A DNA stretch of 64,000 bases from DATARH01 sp035570495 (GTDB taxonomy: Bacteria > Pseudomonadota > Alphaproteobacteria > ATCC43930 > CGMCC-115725): the NCBI GenBank assembly GCA_035570495.1, contig DATMLO010000149.1:1-64000 (forward strand), in the 5' to 3' direction. The notes under the pieces were generated by a model. It was not told the DNA's origin and made no database searches. It saw nothing but the letters and a program-made list of their open reading frames with translations. Below, in pieces: positions 1 to 8,726 of the stretch. Numbering within the stretch: position 1 is the first letter of the stretch; the number at the start of each line of letters is the position of its first letter. The translations under genes and the position numbers were made by a program.

Positions 1-105
1 CCGACCGACGCGGTCGACAAGCTGTTCGAGCGACGCGGTGCGATAGCCCTCATAGCCGACGGTGTAGAAGCCGGTGAGGACGGCCAGGCCTTCGGCACCC
101 ATCAT
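1..105 (-). CDS. DUF488 family protein, N-terminal part only
   Basis: The frame opens with ATG at 105 and runs off the left edge, giving 35 residues that begin MMGAEGLAVLTGFYTVGYEG. The FYTVGYEGY stretch followed by SLEQLVDRV matches the opening of DUF488 proteins (usual start is xIYTIGYEGxxxEEFL). The biochemical role of this family is not settled. The ATG overlaps the TGA of the ParB-like gene (ATGA), so the two are probably translationally coupled and this belongs to the mobile-element operon. A second ATG follows directly, so the exact start is uncertain by one codon. Only the first strand of the fold is visible, so the call rests on the N-terminal motif and the coupling. Confidence 0.6.
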   Translation of the reverse strand, partial: MMGAEGLAVLTGFYTVGYEGYRTASLEQLVDRVGR

Positions 106-1379
106 GGGTCCACCTCATCGAATAGCACATCGCCGGCATACACCGGGCGTAGCTTCAGCGGTTCGGCGGCGACTGGCCGTTCCTCATCGACTCGACCGGG
201 CAGTTGATACAGGCATTGTCCCTTCGCCTCGCAGAGCGCGTAACGGCAACCTTTGGGTGCCGAGCACACCAAAGCTGGCTCGCCGCCCTCCGGAACGATG
301 TCGACGGCGTCTGCCTCCTGAGGCCCCAGCTCAGGCTCGGCAGCGATCGGCTGATCGGCGTTCGCGACCAGTGCGGCAGATACAGCTTTAATCCAGTCCT
401 GCGCCACTGCCAGATCACGAACCAAGCAAAGCCGCTCGGGCGTCGAGAGCCCACGTACAGCATTCTCGATATCGAACCGCTGTGCCTCTCGGGCGATCTC
501 GCTCGCTAAGCCGATCAGCGCCGTCGCGGCTTCGAACTCCTCCGGCGTACGCTCCCCGAGGTCAACGAGCGGTCGCGTTTTCTTGCCCTGCTCAGCGAGC
601 GCGGTAACGGTCGGCGGGGTACTCGCTCTCAACCTGGCGCTCAAACTCTTCCTTCGGGACGTTAGCGACCCGAAGGGCGGTGACTCCTCAGGCTCGGGCG
701 CCGGTGGTGGTAGTGGTGGCGATACACTTGCCCTGCGTTCGTCCTTGGGCCGCGCGACAACGCCGGCTTGCTCATCTTTCGGGACATTGCGCGCGATCTG
801 CTCACCTTCCTTCAAGCCGATCTTGCGTTGCTCGACGGCAGCGACCAGCTCCGGCGCGCCCTTTTCGAGAACGACCTTGCCACGCGAGATCGAACGCTCG
901 CTCGATCCGGTGATCTCTGCCGCCACGGTGAGCGAAATGGCGGGCGCCGGCGGCGGAGTGTCGAGAGGCAAGCTTCGCCCCGGGGCGAAGCTATTCGCGT
1001 GCTGACCATTCTTCAGGTTCGCGAGTTTTGCACCCGCCATTGCCTGCTGCGCCGCGTCGAGGTGAAACCGGACGAGGTTTTCATCAGCCACGAACCGCGC
1101 GACGGCCTCATAATCCTCGCCCGAAATCTCGACGATCTTGTACCGCGGCGAAATACCAAGCCGCCTGCAGGCCTCGCGGCGGTGGCGGCCGGCAATCAAG
1201 TATTTTTGCTCATCGTCGACCGCGACCGCCTCGCGCTGGCCGTTCTCTTTGATGCTCTGCATAAGCTTGAGAATGGTTTCCTCAAGGAGCGGAAAGCACT
1301 CGGCTGCCGGGTGTGTTGGAAGCGACAGAATATCGACGGACATCATCTTCATCCCATAGAAGTCGCCCAGAATATCCAT
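102..1379 (-). CDS. ParB N-terminal (ParB/Sulfiredoxin fold) domain protein of a mobile element
   Basis: This is a 425-residue protein. An N-terminal ParB-like domain (about residues 10-110) contains the box GRHRREACRRLG after SIKENGQREAVAVDD, the typical ParB/Srx nucleotide-binding pattern, followed by DEN.VRFHLDAAQQA. The middle third is rich in P, E and K and looks disordered; the last ~120 residues contain the segment CRYALCEAKGQC with three cysteines. The open frame extends upstream to 1622, but I place the start at ATG 1379. That ATG overlaps the TAA of the preceding small ORF (TAATG), and the upstream extension lacks domain-like sequence. In integrative elements such proteins may act in partition, regulation or nicking; the substrate cannot be read from the sequence. 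It is coupled to the DUF488 gene downstream. Confidence 0.75.
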   Translation of the reverse strand: MDILGDFYGMKMMSVDILSLPTHPAAECFPLLEETILKLMQSIKENGQREAVAVDDEQKYLIAGRHRREACRRLGISPRYKIVEISGEDYEAVARFVADENLVRFHLDAAQQAMAGAKLANLKNGQHANSFAPGRSLPLDTPPPAPAISLTVAAEITGSSERSISRGKVVLEKGAPELVAAVEQRKIGLKEGEQIARNVPKDEQAGVVARPKDERRASVSPPLPPPAPEPEESPPFGSLTSRRKSLSARLRASTPPTVTALAEQGKKTRPLVDLGERTPEEFEAATALIGLASEIAREAQRFDIENAVRGLSTPERLCLVRDLAVAQDWIKAVSAALVANADQPIAAEPELGPQEADAVDIVPEGGEPALVCSAPKGCRYALCEAKGQCLYQLPGRVDEERPVAAEPLKLRPVYAGDVLFDEVDP

Positions 1380-1513
1380 TACGCCGACGCTTTCTCTCGC
1401 TCGCGCGGCAGCCCGTCGACCCGTGTGCACTCCCCAAGCGCTACCTTTGCAGCTTGGTAGTTCGCGGGAAGCTGTGCATCGGCCACTGACGGCAGGGGCG
1501 CGAGAACGGCCAT
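1379..1513 (-). CDS. Truncated small mobile-element ORF (44 aa)
   Basis: ATG at 1513 lies 2 bases beyond the TGA of the excisionase-like gene, and the TAA overlaps the ATG of the ParB-like gene. The product starts MAVLAPLPSVADAQLPANYQ and continues AAKVALGECTRVD. That segment resembles the opening of a phage/integrative-element family with the pattern YEAAKxALAECxRIDEC, followed by a WADKAxALASYARQA motif. Here the protein stops soon after CTRVD (GLPREREKASA), so the characteristic second motif is missing. I read it as a 3'-truncated member still kept in the coupled operon. Family recognition is from memory of the motif, not a search. Confidence 0.5.
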   Translation of the reverse strand: MAVLAPLPSVADAQLPANYQAAKVALGECTRVDGLPREREKASA

Positions 1514-1515
1514 GG

Positions 1516-1731
1516 TCAGGCCCCCCGCGCCGCTTCAAGTTGTCGAGCGACGTGCCGCCGGATCGACACCATAGTGATGCGGGTCGCAGCTCCTTCTTTA
1601 TAGTATTCAAGCACGCCAGCATTCATCATCTCGTAACACTTGGTGTTACCGATGCTCAGAAGGCGTTGTGCTTCTTTAGGCGAGACTCCGATTGGATCGG
1701 TCTTTTCGGGACCATCACTTTGGATAGACAT
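1516..1731 (-). CDS. Excisionase-like / helix-turn-helix DNA-binding protein (71 aa)
   Basis: This is a small protein with the pattern VSPKEAQRLLSIGNTKCYEM followed by MNAGVLEYYKEGAATRI. That is the MerR/excisionase-type winged helix seen in Xis and AlpA-like proteins: a helix, SIGNTKCYEM as recognition segment, then the wing GVLEYYKEG. Such proteins direct element excision or control integrase expression. The start is supported by a strong ribosome-binding site (GGAGGTG) six bases upstream of ATG 1731. Just before it, a short inverted repeat (CCAGTC/GACTGG at 1742-1759) could fold the leader. It sits three genes downstream of nothing else but the integrase and an unknown ORF, the usual place for an element-control gene. 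Confidence 0.75.
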   Translation of the reverse strand: MSIQSDGPEKTDPIGVSPKEAQRLLSIGNTKCYEMMNAGVLEYYKEGAATRITMVSIRRHVARQLEAARGA

Positions 1732-1807
1732 TTAACACCTCCAGTCTCCAATGACTGGGAGCGTAGTGCCACGAACGAGATCGGCCCGTCGAAGGAGTTA
1801 GTCGGAT

Positions 1808-2557
1808 TTAGTTGGAGCGAATTTCCTCAGCTTTTTTAAAGCTCTCGCGCAAGCGCCTCGCAAGGCTGCTCGCGGTGCCCCCACCTTGCACTTTTCCTTC
1901 GTCTGCAAGCTGCTGACAAACGGCAGATAGCGATCGACTTCCTTTTGCCATCGCAGCACGAATTTCAGCATGGAGTTCGCGATCGCTCTCACTGTAGCGG
2001 CTCACTGAACCTGGCGCAGGCCCGCGCCGCTTTGAAGCTGTCAGCACGGCAGGAATCGGCCACCCGCACGCTTCCGCAAAATCCAGCCAAACGCGCGGGG
2101 GAGCGGGATCTTTGACCTGGCCGATTTCGATAGCCCGAGCCACGTCTTTGGCGACGTGAGACGGCCGTTGGGTGGCGACGTACTGCCGCCGAGCCTCGAT
2201 CGTGCTCGCCAGCGCGGCGGTCTTGGGTCCGGTTATATGCAGGTTCGACGGGTGGCGACGTGTCGTGCCAAAGCTCAAATGTGTCTTGATCAGCTCATTC
2301 AGCGCCCGCCCCGGCGCACCCCGCGCCCGCAAAGAACGGCGCGCTGCCACCGCCAACAGCTCTGGCGCGAACATCAGCGCCAGAAATTCGTCCGACGACC
2401 ATGCGGGACGGCGCAGCCAAACTCCAAAGTTCGGCATGAGCCCTCGGCCCGCTCCGTTCGGAAGCGGCTGATCGGCGCTCTCAAAGAGCCCCCGCCGCCC
2501 GTCGCGGAAGTCGTCGTCGTCGAAGAGGAGGGGCGCCGGGCCTCGGCTGTCGGTCAT
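1808..2557 (-). CDS. Unknown mobile-element protein (249 aa)
   Basis: I do not recognise a named family. The N-terminal 30 residues include an acidic patch (LLFDDDDF). The middle contains LRRPAWSSDEFLALMFAPELLAV, a hydrophobic helical segment without features of a membrane span. The C-terminal 70 residues (SESDRELHAEIRAAMAKGSR onward) look helical and basic, compatible with nucleic-acid binding. Its ATG overlaps the integrase TGA by four bases (ATGA), so it is expressed with the integrase. No catalytic motif is visible. It is probably an element-specific accessory protein, and its role is unknown. Confidence 0.6.
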   Translation of the reverse strand: MTDSRGPAPLLFDDDDFRDGRRGLFESADQPLPNGAGRGLMPNFGVWLRRPAWSSDEFLALMFAPELLAVAARRSLRARGAPGRALNELIKTHLSFGTTRRHPSNLHITGPKTAALASTIEARRQYVATQRPSHVAKDVARAIEIGQVKDPAPPRVWLDFAEACGWPIPAVLTASKRRGPAPGSVSRYSESDRELHAEIRAAMAKGSRSLSAVCQQLADEGKVQGGGTASSLARRLRESFKKAEEIRSN

Positions 2558-3954
2558 CTGCCGGCCCCCTGCTCACGAAGGGCCACGACATTGTCGCCAC
2601 CTGCCGCAGGCCGCGCGCAGAACTTGGCCCATGCTTCAGCCAGCTGACGCCGCTTCTCGAACAAGTCGCCGCGGCGATACGCAGCCTCCACCTTGTCGCC
2701 GACAGTGTGCGCCAGGGCCATCTCGCGGACTTCGGAAGCAAACGCGGTCTGCTCGGCGCACCAATCGCTGAACGTCGAGCGGAAGCCGTGGACCGTCAGG
2801 TCATCGCGCTTCATCCGGCGCAGCATCATGTTCATGGCCATGTTGCCGAGGGGCTTACCCGACCCCCGACCGGGGAAAACGTAATCACCGCTCCGCAGGT
2901 CAAGCATCTTGCTGAGGATTGCGATCGCGGCGTCACTCAGCGGCACCCTATGTTCCTTGCCAGCCTTCATGCGGGTGCTGGGGATCGCCCACAACCAATT
3001 CGCCATGTCGATTTCATCCCAACGAGCGCCGAGCACTTCACTGGTGCGCGTCGCCGTCAGGATCGTCAACTCAAGGGCGTAAGCGGCGACGGCGTCCAAC
3101 TCGCGCAGCTCAACCATGAAGGCAGGTACGTCGTCGTAAGGCATTGCCACAAAATGCTCAGGCCTCCCGGTGGCGACGCGAACGGCTTTCTTCGCCTTCG
3201 CTGGCTTTGGGAGCATTTGATCAAGGTGACCACGCCAGCGCGCTGGGTTTTCGCCCGTGCGGTAACCACGCACCTTCGCCCAATCCAGGATCATTTCGAT
3301 CCGACCGCGGACGCGCGACGCTGTTTCGGTGCGGGTGGTCCAAAGCTGACCTTTCTTACCACCGCCGGCGTCGACGGGTTGCTCAAGCACCTTCGCGACC
3401 AACCCGGTGTCGATCGCCTCCACGGCCAGGCCGCCGAGTAACGGATAAACATACGCATCGAGGCTGGAACGCCATTGTGTGACGTGCTTTGGGTTCCTCC
3501 ACTCCGCCTGGTGCGTTTTGAAATACGCATCGCCGCACTGCTTGAACGTCATCGCCTTGGCGGCCTCGGCCTTGCGCTGCGCGAGCTTGGCCCGCTTTTC
3601 GGCCAGCGGGTCCAGATCGATTTTACCGTCCCTGAAGGCCTTCAGCTTCTTTCGGATCGCCGTCGCTTCGTCCCGAGCTTCTGCAAGGGTGATCGTATGA
3701 AGCGCGCCCAGTCCCATTTCGCGCAAGCGCCCGTCGATCCGATAACGAAGGACCCAACTCGCGGAGCCGCCCTTGCTGATCTGCAGAAAGAGGTTGCCGC
3801 CGTCCGCGGCGTAGCCCGGCTTGGCCGCCTTCACAATCGCGGTGACTTTCATCGGAGTCAGCTTCCCTGGCTGCGACGACCCGCGAGGGCGCCGTGGGGT
3901 CGCCAGCTGCGATGACTCTGTCCTCCCCGAATCTTCGCTCAGATTTCCACCCAT
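2554..3954 (-). CDS. Tyrosine recombinase / site-specific integrase (DUF4102-type, P4-like)
   Basis: This is a 466-residue integrase. Residues ~31-130 form the N-terminal arm-binding domain (KPGYAADGGNLFLQ ... SWVLRYRIDG), ~135-250 the core-binding domain (TFKQCGDAYF), and ~265-440 the catalytic domain. The catalytic set is visible: R303 (TATRTSEVLG), H389 and R392 (VHGFRS), H416 (LAHTVGD) and the nucleophile Y426 (AAYRRGD). ATG 3954 is supported by AGGAGG eight bases upstream. The family catalyses insertion and excision between short att sites, often at a tRNA 3' end. No tRNA is visible here, and the outward flank is the 3' end of hom, so one attachment site should lie between 3954 and 4143. 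Confidence 0.93.
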   Translation of the reverse strand: MGGNLSEDSGRTESSQLATPRRPRGSSQPGKLTPMKVTAIVKAAKPGYAADGGNLFLQISKGGSASWVLRYRIDGRLREMGLGALHTITLAEARDEATAIRKKLKAFRDGKIDLDPLAEKRAKLAQRKAEAAKAMTFKQCGDAYFKTHQAEWRNPKHVTQWRSSLDAYVYPLLGGLAVEAIDTGLVAKVLEQPVDAGGGKKGQLWTTRTETASRVRGRIEMILDWAKVRGYRTGENPARWRGHLDQMLPKPAKAKKAVRVATGRPEHFVAMPYDDVPAFMVELRELDAVAAYALELTILTATRTSEVLGARWDEIDMANWLWAIPSTRMKAGKEHRVPLSDAAIAILSKMLDLRSGDYVFPGRGSGKPLGNMAMNMMLRRMKRDDLTVHGFRSTFSDWCAEQTAFASEVREMALAHTVGDKVEAAYRRGDLFEKRRQLAEAWAKFCARPAAGGDNVVALREQGAGR

Positions 3955-4142
3955 CTTAGCCGCCTCCTAACCTTCGCCCAAATTCTCACCCATCTCTATA
4001 GAGCGGAATTACGCGAATGAGAGCGAATGGTCAAGAATGATGTTTTGGTCGAGTCGCCTGATTCCGTGCGGGTTTTCGAACATGCACGGATGAGCGCGAA
4101 GGAGCGGGTCAGGGACACCGTCTCCTCCCTAATTTATTTTAC

Positions 4143-5435
4143 TCAGAAATCCTCGATGCGGATGATCTGCGGCGGTTCGAGCACGCTGTCGAACTTGCCA
4201 ATTTGAGCGAGCGCACGCTGCATCGCCGCCTCGACCGTTGTGTGCGTTGTCAACACCACCGGCACCGCCTCGCTCGGTGAGCGGCCTCGCTGGATCATCG
4301 ATTCGAGCGAGACCTCCTGGTCGCGCAGCGCCGCCGCCACATCGGCGATGACACCGGGCTGATCCTTGACCATCAGCCGAATGTAGTACGCACCTTCGTG
4401 CCGTTCCATCGGCGCGCCGGGCACCCGTTCGAGTGCCGCGATCGGCACGCCGAACGGCGCGACGCGGCGGCCGGTGGCGATATCGACGATGTCGGCGACG
4501 ACCGCCGACGCGGTCGGCCCAGCCCCGGCGCCACGCCCTTCGAGCATCAACTGGCCAACAAAATCGCCCTCGGCGACGATGCCGTTGAACACGCCCTCGA
4601 CGGCGGCGATCGGCGTCGCGCGCCGCACCATGCACGGATGGACGCGCTGCTCCAGGCCGTGGTCGGTCAGCCGCGCGATACCGAGCAGCTTGATCCGATA
4701 GCCGAGTTCCTCCGCGAACTCGATATCGAGCCGCGAGACATGGCGAATGCCCTCGCAATAGACGCCCTTGAGATCGACCGGGCGACCAAAGGCAACGCTG
4801 GCGAGAATGGCCAGCTTGTGCGAGGCATCGACCCCGTCGATGTCAAAGCTCGGATCGGCCTCGGCGTAGCCGAGTTGCTGCGCCTCGGCGAGCACCTCGG
4901 CGAAATCACGCCCGCTCTCGCGCATTGTCGTCAGGATGTAATTTGTCGTGCCGTTGAGTATGCCGTAAACCCGCGACAGCCGGTTGCCGGCGAGTCCCTC
5001 GCGCAGCGTCTTGATGATCGGGATGCCGCCAGCGACCGCCGCCTCGAAGGCGAGTGCGACACCGGCGGCTTCGGCGGTTTCGGCGAGTGCCGTGCCGTGC
5101 TCGGCCATCAGCGCCTTGTTGGCGGTCACGACGTGCTTCTTGTGCGCGAGCGCGGTTTCCACGACGCGGCGCCCGATGCCCTCGGCGCCACCGATCAGCT
5201 CGACGACAATATCGACCGCCGGGTCCGCGGCCATCGCCGCGGCGTCGTCGTACCAGCGCACCGCCGCGAGGTCCGCCCCGCGATCACGCCCCTTGTCGCG
5301 CGCCGAGACCGCCGCGACGGCCAGCCGCCGCCCGGCGCGGACCACCAGATGCGCGGCCTGACGCTGCAAAAGCTGCACGGTCCCGGCACCGACCGTGCCA
5401 AGCCCGGCGATCGCGATGTTGAGCGGCGCCATCAC
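4143..5435 (-). CDS. hom: Homoserine dehydrogenase
   Basis: This 430-residue NAD(P)-dependent oxidoreductase converts aspartate semialdehyde to homoserine in the threonine/methionine branch of the aspartate pathway. The Rossmann motif GLGTVGAG lies near residue 11. The central substrate domain contains NKALMAEHG, GGIPIIKTLREGLAGN and GILNGTTNYIL, then the homoserine dehydrogenase signature around ADPSFDIDGVDASHKL. The C-terminal ~80 residues form an ACT domain (VKDQPGVIADVAAALRDQ), which normally confers end-product inhibition. The length is standard for a monofunctional ACT-containing enzyme. It lies downstream of the lipoprotein gene on the same strand (34-base gap). Its intact 3' end borders the integrated element. 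Confidence 0.96.
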   Translation of the reverse strand: MMAPLNIAIAGLGTVGAGTVQLLQRQAAHLVVRAGRRLAVAAVSARDKGRDRGADLAAVRWYDDAAAMAADPAVDIVVELIGGAEGIGRRVVETALAHKKHVVTANKALMAEHGTALAETAEAAGVALAFEAAVAGGIPIIKTLREGLAGNRLSRVYGILNGTTNYILTTMRESGRDFAEVLAEAQQLGYAEADPSFDIDGVDASHKLAILASVAFGRPVDLKGVYCEGIRHVSRLDIEFAEELGYRIKLLGIARLTDHGLEQRVHPCMVRRATPIAAVEGVFNGIVAEGDFVGQLMLEGRGAGAGPTASAVVADIVDIATGRRVAPFGVPIAALERVPGAPMERHEGAYYIRLMVKDQPGVIADVAAALRDQEVSLESMIQRGRSPSEAVPVVLTTHTTVEAAMQRALAQIGKFDSVLEPPQIIRIEDF

Positions 5436-5469
5436 TCCATTATCTCCGACAAACCCAGACCTCCGGTGA

Positions 5470-6513
5470 TCATTGCATGAGCTGTATTTCGACCCGACCG
5501 GGCGGCGTATTTGCGCCCGACGGCGATGCTTCGGTCTGGACCTTGTCTTTGGGAATACCGGCGTCGATCAGTTCGCTGGCGATGATCTGAGCGCGATCGA
5601 GAGCGCCGCGGAACGCGTTGAGCTGTTCGGCGCCGCCGGTCGTCGGCGCAGTGTACGAAACGACGCGCACGATGCGCGGCTGCTGCTGATACTGCTTCAC
5701 GACGTCAGCCAAATGCGGCCGCGCATCGGCCGGAAGCGCCGTCGAGCCGGGCGCGATGTCGAATGACGCAACGGTCACCGGCACCGGCGGCAATTTTGGC
5801 GGTGGCAGCGCGGCCACCTCCGGCGAAGGCTTGGCGGGCGGCAGGCTTGCCATCGGCGGCGCCGGCGTAGGGTCGCCCGACGCCAGCGTCGTCGGCGACG
5901 GCTGGAATGACCCAGGGCGCGGCATGGCCGAAGGCGGCTCCTGCGCCGGTGCGGGACGCGAGGCGCCGAAATTGGGCGGATTGTTAAGCGTCGGCGTCTG
6001 CATAACCGTGTTTTGTGGCAACGGTGGCGGTGGCTCGCTCGTCGGCCGCGACGGCGGCAGCGGCGTCGAAGGCAGTGGCGTCGGTTGCGCCGAAGTCGAT
6101 GTCTCGGGCGCCTGCAGCCCGGGCGGGATCGCCGGCGGCGGCGGCACCGGACCCGGCGTCGGCGTGCCGCCATTCGCCTCGACGCTGCTTCGCGTACCGG
6201 TGAGGCTGGCGGTCAGCTGCTGTCGTTCGGCGACCGTCGTCGCGATCTCCGGCGGCGCCGGCACACTCGCGAGGTTGGGGTAGCTGCCGGTCTCGGCTTT
6301 GTCGAGATTGCCCTGGAACGGCGCGTTGGCCGGGTCGGGATCGTTCTTGTTGATCCCGACCGCCGAGCGATATGTCTCGAGCGCGCCGCCGCATCCGCTC
6401 AGCCCGAGCAACAGCACCACGCCACCCAGCCACACGGCCGACCCGCCGGTGCGACGGCGGGCTCTCAGCACTGTCATCACAGCGAGACCCCAACCCAGCG
6501 GCCGCGACGCCAC
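5470..6513 (-). CDS. Proline-rich OmpA-like lipoprotein
   Basis: The protein has 347 residues from the first start; an internal ATG at 6477 would give 335. A signal peptide ends in the lipobox LLGLSGC, so it should be lipid-anchored. A long Pro/Thr/Ser-rich linker (~110-240) follows, then a C-terminal OmpA/MotB-like fold. That fold begins VTVASFDIAPGSTALPADAR, with RIVRVVSYT, LNAFRGALDRAQIIASELID and PSGANTPPGRVEIQLMQ corresponding to the usual peptidoglycan-binding strands. The canonical diaminopimelate-binding residues are not all obvious, so cell-wall binding is inferred. The architecture suggests an outer-membrane or periplasmic tether crossing to peptidoglycan. It is probably co-transcribed with hom. 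Confidence 0.8.
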   Translation of the reverse strand: MASRPLGWGLAVMTVLRARRRTGGSAVWLGGVVLLLGLSGCGGALETYRSAVGINKNDPDPANAPFQGNLDKAETGSYPNLASVPAPPEIATTVAERQQLTASLTGTRSSVEANGGTPTPGPVPPPPAIPPGLQAPETSTSAQPTPLPSTPLPPSRPTSEPPPPLPQNTVMQTPTLNNPPNFGASRPAPAQEPPSAMPRPGSFQPSPTTLASGDPTPAPPMASLPPAKPSPEVAALPPPKLPPVPVTVASFDIAPGSTALPADARPHLADVVKQYQQQPRIVRVVSYTAPTTGGAEQLNAFRGALDRAQIIASELIDAGIPKDKVQTEASPSGANTPPGRVEIQLMQ

Positions 6514-6682
6514 CTCCCGCGCCTCGCGCGGCCCGGCGGCAAGCGGGCGGCGGCTTCACATTCGATCCGCGTGTGTATTAGATCGCAGCGCGCCAGTCAC
6601 TACATTTGATCCGGCACTATATTTGATCCTGCATGCCCCTCAGGGCGAACGGCGCCGCCGCGCCGCAACGACGAGGAACGCG

Positions 6683-8491
6683 ATGAACGACGCCGCAACG
6701 GGCATAGGAAATGGCACCGCCGCGCCCGACCCTGTCGAGCTGTCGCGGCGGATGGCCGAGATCGCGGAGCGCAGCCGGCATCTGATCGGCGATTTCCTGG
6801 CCCGCCAGTCAAACGAGGGCGCGAACGCCGGCATGGCCGACCCGATGGCGATCGGCTCCGCGTTCTTCGAGCTGACCGCGCGGATGATGGCCGATCCGGC
6901 GCGTCTCATCGAGGCGCAGATGGCGCTGTGGAACGACTATCTGAACCTGTGGCAGCGCACCACCGAGCGGCTGATGGGGCACGAGGTCGAGCCGGTGGTC
7001 GAGGCGGCGCCCGATGACCGCCGGTTTCGCGACCGCGCTTGGAGCGACAACGCTGTCTTCGATTACATCAAGCAGAGCTACCTCTTGACCGCACGCTTCA
7101 TCCAGAGCGCGGTCAAGGAAGTCGGCGGGATCGACGACCACACCGGGCGCAAGGTCGATTTCTATACGCGGCAATTCGTCGACGCGATGGCGCCCTCGAA
7201 CTATGTGCTGACCAACCCCGAGGTGCTGCGCGCGATCGGCGAATCGGGCGGCGAGAACCTGGTCAACGGGCTGCAGAACCTGCTCGACGATCTCGAACGC
7301 GGCAAAGGCCGGCTGGCGATCAGCATGACCGATATGGCGGCGTTCAAGCTGGGCGAGAACGTCGCCGCCACGCCGGGCAAGGTCGTTTATCAGAACGACC
7401 TCATCCAGCTGATCCAATACGCGCCCGTCACCGGCACGGTACATCGCCGGCCGCTGCTCATCATTCCGCCCTGGATCAACAAGTTTTATGTGCTCGATCT
7501 GCGGCCGCAGAACTCGTTCATCCGCTGGGCGGTCAGCCAGGGCCACACGGTTTTTGTGATCTCCTGGGTCAATCCGGATGAACGGCTGAGCGGCAAAAGC
7601 TTCGACGATTACATGAAGGAAGGCCCGCTCGCCGCGCTCGACGCCATGCATGAGGCGACCGGCGAGAAGGACGCCAACGTCATTGGTTATTGCCTTGGCG
7701 GCACGCTGCTGTCGGCGACCCTCGCCTATATGACCGCCAAGCGCGATCGCCGCATCATGAGCGCGACGTTTTTTGTGACCATGGTCGATTTCGCCGAGGC
7801 CGGCGACCTCTCGGTCTTTATCGATGAGGAGCAGCTGAGCTCGCTCGAGGAGCGCATGTCGCAAAAAGGCTATCTCGAAGCCCGCGACATGCACCAGACC
7901 TTCAACATGCTGCGCGCCAACGACCTGATCTGGTCGTTCGTCGTCAACAACTACCTCCTCGGCAAGCAGCCGCTGCCCTTCGACCTGCTCTACTGGAACG
8001 CCGATTCGACCCGCATGCCGGCGGCGATGCACAGCTTCTACCTGCGCAAAATGTATCAGGAGAATCTGCTGTCGAGACCGGGCGGCATCACCCTCGACGG
8101 GGTCAAGATCGATCTGCGCAAGATCAAGACCCCGGCCTTCATCCTGTCGACCCGCGAGGACCATATCGCGCCGTGGCGCTCGACCTACGCCGGGACCCAG
8201 CTTTACGCCGGTCCGGTCAAGTTCGTGCTGTCGGCCTCGGGCCATATCGCCGGAGTGGTCAGCCCGCCGGGCAGCAAATACGGCCACTGGACCGGCGACC
8301 AGAACCCGCCCTCGCCCGACGACTGGCTCGCCACCGCGACAAAACACGAGTCATCCTGGTGGCCGATGTGGGAGGAATGGGTGGCGCAATATTCCGGCGG
8401 CGAGGTCCCCGCCCGCAAACCGGGCGACGGCAAGCTCAAGGCAACCGAAGACGCGCCCGGCTCGTATGTGACGCTGCGGGCCGAGGACTGA
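6683..8491 (+). CDS. phaC: Class I poly(3-hydroxyalkanoate) synthase PhaC
   Basis: This is a 602-residue alpha/beta-hydrolase-fold polymerase that builds PHA granules from (R)-3-hydroxyacyl-CoA. The N-terminal ~200 residues form the PhaC N domain (SDNAVFDYIKQSYLLTARFI). The catalytic domain carries the lipase-like box GYCLGG with Cys337, then Asp493 (REDHIAPW) and His521 (SGHIAGV), the complete triad. The open frame extends upstream to 6299, but ATG 6683, with ACGAGGA six bases before it, gives the usual family length. No PhaB, PhaA or phasin gene adjoins it, so the substrate-supplying enzymes must lie elsewhere. Confidence 0.96.
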   Translation: MNDAATGIGNGTAAPDPVELSRRMAEIAERSRHLIGDFLARQSNEGANAGMADPMAIGSAFFELTARMMADPARLIEAQMALWNDYLNLWQRTTERLMGHEVEPVVEAAPDDRRFRDRAWSDNAVFDYIKQSYLLTARFIQSAVKEVGGIDDHTGRKVDFYTRQFVDAMAPSNYVLTNPEVLRAIGESGGENLVNGLQNLLDDLERGKGRLAISMTDMAAFKLGENVAATPGKVVYQNDLIQLIQYAPVTGTVHRRPLLIIPPWINKFYVLDLRPQNSFIRWAVSQGHTVFVISWVNPDERLSGKSFDDYMKEGPLAALDAMHEATGEKDANVIGYCLGGTLLSATLAYMTAKRDRRIMSATFFVTMVDFAEAGDLSVFIDEEQLSSLEERMSQKGYLEARDMHQTFNMLRANDLIWSFVVNNYLLGKQPLPFDLLYWNADSTRMPAAMHSFYLRKMYQENLLSRPGGITLDGVKIDLRKIKTPAFILSTREDHIAPWRSTYAGTQLYAGPVKFVLSASGHIAGVVSPPGSKYGHWTGDQNPPSPDDWLATATKHESSWWPMWEEWVAQYSGGEVPARKPGDGKLKATEDAPGSYVTLRAED

Positions 8492-8528
8492 TCGCCTCGG
8501 CGCAATCGCATCGCGGAGTGGGCAGCAC

Positions 8529-8726
8529 ATGAACCTGCGGGTCGTGATCACGGGCGCGGTGATGATCGTCCTGGCGCTGGGTTTCTTTTTCTACATGACC
8601 AGCTTCATACCGAGATCGAACGACCCAGCGGGAATGATGCGAGAGGTCGGTGAGGTATCGGGGGCCGTCGGCGCGATCGGGCTGGTTATGATGCTGTTCG
8701 GCGCGTTTCGGAGAAAGCGCAGTTAG
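8529..8726 (+). CDS. Small membrane protein (65 aa, two TM segments)
   Basis: The product has two hydrophobic helices, LRVVITGAVMIVLALGFFFY (near residues 3-22) and AVGAIGLVMMLFGAF (45-60). A short extramembrane loop (TSFIPRSNDPAGMMREVGE) joins them and the tail is basic (RRKRS). It begins 37 bases after phaC on the same strand and overlaps the convergent hexapeptide gene by four bases. No family is recognised. The compact two-TM layout and its position right after phaC argue for a real gene, but a role in PHA metabolism is only guilt by proximity. Confidence 0.6.
   Translation: MNLRVVITGAVMIVLALGFFFYMTSFIPRSNDPAGMMREVGEVSGAVGAIGLVMMLFGAFRRKRS

Noticed and set aside
6299..6682. N-terminal extension of phaC
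   Set aside because: The extension lacks PhaC-like sequence and runs antisense over the lipoprotein gene; the ATG at 6683 with its ribosome-binding site gives family length.
6809..8347. 512-residue open frame antisense to phaC
   Set aside because: Long antisense frames are expected in GC-rich genes; the protein has no recognisable motif and the phaC reading is unambiguous.
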